Part shown: positions 34,344 to 40,000 of the stretch, in pieces | Layout of the letters: each line of letters begins with the position of its first letter | Numbering within the stretch: position 1 is the first letter of the stretch | Assembly (NCBI RefSeq): GCF_964340395.1 | Contig: NC_135556.1 | Span: 11,563,910 to 11,603,909 of the forward strand | Origin: Glandiceps talaboti | Taxonomy: Eukaryota > Hemichordata > Enteropneusta > Spengelidae | Length of the DNA: 40,000 nt | Reading direction: 5' to 3' | The notes under the pieces: model-generated | Told to the model about the DNA's origin: nothing | The model's input: only the letters and a program-made list of their open reading frames with translations | The model's database searches: none | Translations under genes and position numbers: made by a program

Positions 34344-35282
34344 TTTAAACGGTAGGGCGGCTCATTTTAATGCCAATGTTGCTACACTTCTGAACAGCAA
34401 TGGAATGCTGACGAATACTCACGTTCAAATCTCCATATTATGCTTGTTTAATCATAAACCGAACACGAGTCGTGCAAGCACAGTTTTCGTCGATGCTCTT
34501 GGTCGTTATAGGACGAATTGACGATAATAAATACTACTAATAAACACTTATCAATAGCGAACCTACAAAGCGTCCTTTGCACGCTCAGTAAACTTCCCAA
34601 GGTCTTTTGTGAGAATGATAAATCTGTCGATAAATATCGAGAAACTTTAAAAGAATAGAGAAAAGCAGGGAATCAAGAAAAAGCGCAAAAGTGTTCACTC
34701 CATTTATCTTGCAGGTCGCTGGTTTATCTCGAGTCCATATAGCAGAATTGGACAATATACCAATTTTAAAATTCACTCAAACAATCGTGAATGATGGACG
34801 AGTGGCATTATCACCGCCATAAAGGATGACGAATTATGAGTAAACTAGGGAGTCATATTTAGACTACGCAACTCGCTATAGAATTTCTAGCGAAGACCAA
34901 ATCCCACCGTGTCTGATGTTTTGATACCGCAAGTATTCTATATATGGGTGTAGGGGTCGCCCGTAGGCAATGCCGTGCCACAAAATATCATATGACCTTG
35001 GATGAGGTCATGTGAAGAGTTTTATCTTGTATGGTGTGTTGCATTAGCACCATTTAAACCACGATGGGGTTGACATAGAGAGCATATAGTACATGGTTAA
35101 TCAGCCGATGACCTCATACACCAGATGCAACAGTGAACGCACCAACAAAAGCTACTGTAGTTACACCATGCAGCGACTGTACGAGTTCTGACGTACATGT
35201 GTGGTAGCACTGTCACTGCGATTTTAAACTAAGCCTGTCTAGTCTAAGAACGAGTCTGGGACACCGTCTGATTTTTAAAGTA
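34344..35282. other. No gene; short inverted repeat
   Basis: ATGAGGTCAT (35002-35011) and ATGACCTCAT (35108-35117) are exact reverse complements 96 bp apart, with weaker pairing of ATGCAACA-type words inside. The minus frame 34776-34585 is not convincing. The rest is low-copy. Confidence 0.4.
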
Positions 35283-35313
35283 TCTTTTTTTTGTTTTATT
35301 TCCGTCCGTACAG

Positions 35314-35413
35314 TGATGTTGGTGAGGAAGGTGGGAAATGAGAGGGTGCTATGGACAAAGCGGTAGCATGAATACGTGCTTGTTTGTGGCTCTAACACTA
35401 CTACTAACACAAG
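35314..35413 (+). CDS. Candidate exon encoding a signal peptide; coding from ATG 35368
   Basis: A strong polypyrimidine tract ends in CGTACAG at 35313, an acceptor, and AAG|GTAAGTA at 35413/35414 is a near-perfect donor. This bounds a 100-bp exon. ATG 35368 encodes MNTCLFVALTLLLTQ and the first base of the next codon, so the intron is phase 1. The peptide has the hydrophobic core of a secretory signal sequence. An in-frame ATG at 35338 would add MRGCYGQSGS, and upstream TGA 35323 bounds the frame. Phase-1 introns just after signal peptides are common in animal secreted-protein genes. Chance cannot be excluded without transcripts. Confidence 0.4.
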
Positions 35414-35735
35414 GTAAGTACCATAGCATTTATCGGTTCAAACTAATGGACATAGTTTATCGTTCTGTACAAGGTTATGTTTACCCTCTGTACAACTTAG
35501 AGTCTGAAGTTCCTCGCAATAATGTGTGGGCGACCTTGAAAGTTACTACACGTCTTGTTACAGAGCTTATTGGCCTGATGGTCGAGCTATTCATTGCCGG
35601 AAGAGACTTACAGTATCCACCATTTTGATCGAAAGTTAAAGTGGTATACAATACACAGTGGGCATCCCGAGGTCACCTGGTGGAAGCCATACAAACGGAC
35701 CAATTCATAGCTCGTCATCACACAAAGACCTCACA

Positions 35736-35748
35736 TGACCTTTGACCT
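35736..35748 (-). promoter_or_regulatory. Perfect DR1 nuclear-receptor-type repeat
   Basis: TGACCTtTGACCT reads on the minus strand as AGGTCA-A-AGGTCA, the exact consensus DR1 bound by HNF4, RXR heterodimers and COUP-TF in animals. It lies 320 bp after the signal-peptide-like exon, in its putative first coding intron. Confidence 0.45.
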
Positions 35749-37110
35749 TATAGACCAACAGACGCCCATGTAAATATCGTACACCTGAGCTCAAATTTAG
35801 CCCTACCGACGGTCTCATCGGAAGCATGTCACACGTGAACTTCCAAGCTGAAAGAATTTTTATAGGGCATATCAACCAGATGTCACTTTGACGACCCTAA
35901 ACATGCAAACCACAAGTGATCATTTTTTTTTCAAAACTGAGACCAAAGTATTTTGTAAAAGGACAGATGATTTAAAACGGGTCCATTAAAATTTACAACA
36001 GCGAACTATGAACTAAGCGAAGCGTAAACATCGTGAGGCGATTTCTGGATTGGGCTACTTGAGAGAGGTGTACAAACCGTATAAGCTGTTGCGTTGACAC
36101 ACACCAAACCCTATCACTAAAGCGCATTTGTTCTAAACATAGCTGACCTTGAGTTTCACAAACATGAATTCTTTTATAAAGTGGTATTCAGTCGACTACA
36201 GCAAATATTTCACATTGTCGGTGTTCAAAGCGTTACACGACTAGACGCTTCGCCTACGAACAGCTCGACTGCAAATGATTGCCAATTAGAGACCCATTTC
36301 TCGTGTTAGCCAAAGACACCAACATAAAGCAATAACCGAATTAATATGTGTTACAGTCCATGATATGTACATGTGTCAACGTGTGTGGACTCCAACGGTT
36401 CGTTAATTGAAGGCAGACATGTTTAGTTGGAAATTTGTTATCGATTTCAAGTGGATGTGTTCATATAGTGAGCCTGATGATATCATTCAATGGGTTACTA
36501 TAGATCGTAGCACTCAGGATTTCTATGCATTCTTTCTCGGTGGTTTGTTAGTAAAGTCGTTTGGTTTAAACATACAATTTTGATATAATTATATAAAGCA
36601 ACCCACTGACGGGTCGCGTGAAACCAACGAACAGAAAACGCTCAATACATTCAAGCTGAGTTATGTAGTTAGTCATCAAAACCTACTGTATCAAGTTATT
36701 CGTATAAGTGTCAAAAAACCGCCGATTTGTATTTTTTTTTTAGATTTCCATCCATTTAAGCACACCACTCTACACAATTAAAAAAACGCAGAGTTTCATA
36801 ACTTCAAACACTCTCGAATTAAAAAGCAAACGCGAAGCAGTCTGACGAGAATGCGTGGTTCATTTAAATGATCAACTTCAGTTTTAAACGTGTAAAAGCA
36901 CTCATGATACACGAGGAGCATTACAGCTGTCATTGTATTTTTTTCTGTAAGTCAACCACTGAATGAAACACGGATAGTATTTCTGGATTTTGATGTCTTC
37001 AGCGTCCTTATCAAATAAACTCGTAATGTTTGGTCAGTCAGAGAAAAATACCGAAACGTTTTATGTTGCTTGGTGGTAAATCGTGAGGGCAACACCGGGT
37101 GCATCTACCT
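35749..37110. other. No supported exon between the two candidate exons
   Basis: Several AGs follow pyrimidine tracts (for example GTTACAG near 36353 and TTTTTTTTAG near 36742), but no exon with both good sites and an open frame could be defined. AT-rich low-copy sequence. Confidence 0.4.
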
Positions 37111-37130
37111 CCATGGCTCAGTGGTGCAAC
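37111..37130 (+). mobile_element. Possible tRNA-SINE head (A box)
   Basis: TGGCTCAGTGG at 37114-37124 fits the Pol III A-box consensus TRGCNNAGYNGG-type pattern, common at the 5' end of tRNA-derived SINEs. No B box follows at the usual distance, so at most a truncated relic. Confidence 0.2.
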
Positions 37131-37544
37131 GACATGTTAGTCACCACCGTGTGAAAGAGTGATTTGCTAAATTTGCATATGAATATGTATAAAAACTGAG
37201 CGGACTCCATGAATCCCTTGCCACCTCCCTGAAGGGCCATACATCAAAATTGTGGACATGTAAACACACTGAACAAAAATATCATTCAACGCCTGACGTG
37301 ATCAATGCATTCTAGATAAAACATCTAGCCAGTTGAAGTGGGCATAGAATTAATATTTTACCAATGAAAATAAGTTATTACAACTAATGTCACCCTTACT
37401 AGTTTACCAACGTTTTGTGATTTTCAACATTTGCAAAGTCAATTGACCAATCATTCACGGTCTGTTGATAAGACACCGAATCAGGGCCACAATTTAGGGC
37501 ACGGTGTCCAGTTGTGCTATTTCTGCTTCTTTTTTCCCGCCGAG

Positions 37545-37649
37545 TGTGAATATCGTCTGCAAACTGGTAAAGTACATGAAATTAATCCCGATGACATAAA
37601 TGACCCGGATGTGAAATTACTGTACAAGTTGACGAGCTGCAACGTATAG
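37545..37649 (+). CDS. Candidate terminal exon, 34 codons and stop
   Basis: A pyrimidine-rich stretch (CTTCTTTTTTCCCGCCGAG) ends at an AG (37543-37544), followed by an open frame CEYRLQTGKVHEINPDDIND and 14 more residues to TAG 37649. The segment is hydrophilic with two Cys, unlike intron translations nearby. The word INDPDV recalls the NDPEV word of cystatin N-termini, but nothing else supports that family. The frame is also open upstream. An alternative acceptor at ATTTAG (37497) would give a phase matching the phase-1 donor at 35413, though its pyrimidine tract is poor. Confidence 0.28.
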   Translation, partial: CEYRLQTGKVHEINPDDINDPDVKLLYKLTSCNV

Positions 37650-38341
37650 ATAGTCTTTTGATTACGAACATGACACGCTACCGCTGAGAAATGTCGTTTA
37701 TGAATATGTATATTTGTATTATTTGCATACATCAACCAACCATTCGTGAACACTTGCGGCCCTTACCCAATTCCTTGCCCCACTTAATATCATTATGCAC
37801 ATTTTTGTGTGATTTTGAATACACGTATTCCCACTGCACGCTAACCTTGATATTGAATTCTTTGATACTGGATCTGTCAGATACAGTTTATGTGAAATGA
37901 ATAATTCTTAGGTTACAAGAGAGTAGATTAGTTAATTAGAAGTTAAATGACGATTTATATATTTTTTGAAAAGAAAACAAATTACAAAATTACCAAAATA
38001 ATGGCAGCAAGAACACACTATTGTCAAATACCATAATTGAAATTGAAGTTGATGCACGTATATCATATTACAATGGCAGCGAAGAGTTTACTGCTGCTGT
38101 GTTCCACTTTTGGCATACCAAGTTTGTGTTATCTAATCTAAATCGTGGTATAGACTTTCTATATTTGGTGTAAATGAAATACACATCAAGATGCGAACTT
38201 AGGCCCTACATCAATTTGAGTATGATATTAATATACATACAGATTGTGAATGCACAGGCTTGTGTATTCTCATATAGTTGCGATATTTTTTTTTCAAATC
38301 GTCGTTTCTATTTTATTATGTTGTACTAAAATATCACGTCT
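37650..38341. other. No gene seen
   Basis: AT-rich low-copy sequence. No canonical AATAAA lies close behind the candidate terminal exon, which weakens it. Confidence 0.45.
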
Positions 38342-38362
38342 ATAATAATAATAATAATAATA
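38342..38362. repeat. (ATA)n microsatellite
   Basis: Seven ATA units. Confidence 0.9.
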
Positions 38363-38559
38363 ACCATTAGAACATCTAGATATCATACTGATTCTTTTTT
38401 TCGATTTGTTTTGTGAATGCTTCAGTAAATTTCAGCCCAGGATTTGGGATTTTAACTAGTTCTTCACAAAGGTTATTCATGTCATCAAGAGAAAAAAAAT
38501 GAATTTAAAAGCCCCGGGATTTAGAAAGACAGAATTCGCAAATGTATTTCGTAAAGAAA

Positions 38560-38922
38560 TTACACTTTCTGTTTGTTTAGGAGAGCTGATTTCGTATTAG
38601 AAAGGTTATTTAGTTGACTTTGGAATCCAGGACGAATACGAGCCATCAACACATTGTCAGGTCTGTACAGGGAAGGGTGAAAGGTCAACACTCCACACAC
38701 TGTACTGAAGGTCCAGAAAATGAAATAACACGCTTCGTTAGCATCCATATGGAGAATTCTGTCGGCTGAATTGAGTCGGCCATATTGGACATTATAGTAT
38801 CGTGAACATCGAATAACAGAGTTTTGTTTTGATGAGATTGGGGTTTCATTTCCAGTCAGTTCAAAGTGATGACAGAAATGTAGACAGCGGTAAACAATTT
38901 GCAACCTCTGGTCTATGTCCAT
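38560..38922 (-). CDS. Unassigned open frame, 120 aa
   Basis: ATG (38920-38922) opens a frame to TAA with varied codon use and a balanced, protein-like composition. It begins MDIDQRLQIVYRCLHFCHHF, contains the sequon NET, a hydrophobic aromatic stretch (CYFIFWTFSTVCGVLTF, about residues 67-83, long enough for a short membrane helix) and a polar Asn/Lys-rich end. I recognise no family. No canonical poly(A) signal is close downstream. Of the window's non-repeat frames it is the most plausible single-exon or exon candidate, but a chance frame remains possible. Confidence 0.28.
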   Translation of the reverse strand: MDIDQRLQIVYRCLHFCHHFELTGNETPISSKQNSVIRCSRYYNVQYGRLNSADRILHMDANEACYFIFWTFSTVCGVLTFHPSLYRPDNVLMARIRPGFQSQLNNLSNTKSALLNKQKV

Positions 38923-39396
38923 GTGTAGACGCCGTATAGAACAAATAAGTTATGTGATGTAGTCTGGCAAAACATACACGTAGAACTTGACAATGTATTT
39001 GTAACATATTCGGGGAATCCTGAGTACATCAAAATCCTCAATCGTAAACCGTCAACCCCATTGCTATATCGTCTGCCCCGAGGTGAAAGACGATTTTCTT
39101 TCAAGGTTAATATTCAGTATTTTACGACACAGATATATAATAATAATGATGATACAGAACAGTCAAGAATTCTTCATATCTTTTGGGACTTAGTAAGTAT
39201 TAGTAGCAGCGAACTGCTCTCTCGATCCGTGTGCAGTGAAAGCGAACCCAGAGAATTGACTCAGGATTTATCAAGTGTAATCGTATACTGTACAATTTGC
39301 TTTCAGATAAGTCGATTACATATATCAAATAACAAACCAGAGAGAATTGTAATCGACATTTTGTTACGAAACACGAACACATCCATGGCCATTGTA

Positions 39397-39400
<4 letters not shown>

Positions 39401-39487
<87 letters not shown>
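39401..39487. repeat. (AT)n microsatellite
   Basis: About 43 AT units. An open frame from 39061 runs into it and gains a poly Ile-Tyr tail, an artefact. Confidence 0.97.
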
Positions 39488-39490
<3 letters not shown>

Positions 39491-39499
39491 ACTAAACAC

Positions 39500-39526
39500 A
39501 CATATATATATAACTATATAACTATA

Positions 39527-39564
<38 letters not shown>

Positions 39565-39606
39565 TATATATAGTTATATATAGTTATATATACTTATATA
39601 GTTATA
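39500..39606. repeat. AT-rich palindrome with TATAGTTA/TAACTATA arms
   Basis: Three AACTAT words on the left (about 39511-39532) face four GTTATA/AGTTAT words on the right (about 39558-39606) around a pure TA core. The whole is close to self-complementary and could extrude as a cruciform or fold in RNA. Confidence 0.85.
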
Positions 39607-39626
39607 CAATAATGTAAAAGCGCATT

Positions 39627-39640
39627 GTCGCTATAGCAAC
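39627..39640. promoter_or_regulatory. RFX X-box-like site
   Basis: GTCGCTATAGCAAC fits the RFX/DAF-19 X-box pattern RYYNYYATRRNRAC at all positions and is nearly palindromic. Such sites occur near ciliary gene promoters in animals. No gene is visible beside it, so function is unproven. Confidence 0.25.
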
Positions 39641-40000
39641 CGTTTTACCGTATGCATCTTCTCAGGGACAAATTTTAAGATGCACTTTGTTTCATTCCGC
39701 GCCCAAATGCTAAAATTTACATGATTGCGAAGCCTGGTGCAAAGTCTTCAAAATTAATATACATTTACATTACAGTCAGTTTGATCAGACATCACCGAAA
39801 CTGTATATGTCAAACACATCTTTCTGTCAATGAAATCCGGTGAAAACGCAGACATTAAAAGTTTGCATTTATGCCAGACTGCATGACGTCGACTTCAGTG
39901 GTATCAACGTGTTTCAAGAATTACTTGTACTTTTGTGTTGAATTGGAATATGTCGGCATTTGTGAAGTTGTTGTTCTGTTAATCATGTATATATCCATAG
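39641..40000. other. No gene seen
   Basis: AT-rich low-copy sequence to the window edge. Confidence 0.5.

Noticed and set aside
36475-36490. Hammerhead ribozyme core CTGATGA
   Set aside because: No GAAA partner or flanking helices at the required spacing; the CTGACGA words near 34408 and 36841 fail in the same way.
39061-39495. 144-codon plus-strand frame
   Set aside because: It starts at TTG and its last 30 codons are the AT microsatellite; the remainder is unrecognised and overlaps minus-strand frames.

Overview
This is eukaryotic, most likely metazoan, DNA that looks intergenic or intronic. It is visibly AT-rich. It has no dense same-strand gene arrangement, no ribosome-binding-site/ORF pattern, and no rRNA or tRNA gene that I can recognise. 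Very long tetranucleotide arrays (ATGT/CTGT, GAGT, GACA), dinucleotide arrays (CT, AT), short G/C homopolymers and foldback-type inverted repeats give it the texture of a marine invertebrate genome (hemichordate, cephalochordate, mollusc, brachiopod). That is inference from texture; I cannot name the species. I identified no known protein family. Most long open frames are translations of microsatellites.

Layout. 1-4 kb: low-copy sequence with short palindromes and a possible non-autonomous element remnant (about 1969-2231). 4.1-4.6 kb: compound GA/ACAG/ACAT microsatellite. 5.0-6.3 kb: three unassigned ATG-initiated open frames (136 aa +, 105 aa -, 86 aa -). 7.5-8.6 kb: small repeats. 10.2-10.4 kb: CTGT/ATGT array, followed at 10.85-10.93 kb by a CCAAT motif, a GC-rich palindrome and a possible first exon. 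11.3-12.1 kb: small open frames. 12.25-12.41 kb: GTT/GAT array. 14.6-15.2 kb: the longest ATGT array. 15.65-16.27 kb: a G-quadruplex-prone tract, then GAGT and GACA arrays. 17.8-18.3 kb: another ATGT array. 18.7-19.2 kb: two short coding-like frames. 19.4-22.7 kb: CT, GACA and GAGT arrays.

23.5-24.0 kb holds a diverged minisatellite of eleven 41-49 bp monomers. Two large imperfect inverted repeats lie at about 26.34-26.65 kb and 31.80-32.33 kb; these are the most structured non-microsatellite items. Two more CTGT/ATGT arrays lie at 29.1-29.5 and 30.1-30.3 kb, and a CT array at 33.0-33.15 kb. From 34.3 to 37.7 kb there are scattered gene-like signals: perfect nuclear-receptor DR2 and DR1 direct repeats, a short signal-peptide-like exon ending at a GTAAGT donor (35368-35413), and a possible terminal exon (37545-37649). 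A 120-aa minus-strand open frame is at 38.56-38.92 kb. The window ends with an AT array and an AT-rich palindrome.

I found no convincing new biological system. The candidates worth testing are the two foldback elements (possible MITEs or hairpin-RNA sources), the minisatellite, the signal-peptide exon with its possible downstream exon, and a 10-mer shared by three loci that resembles part of a CTCF site.
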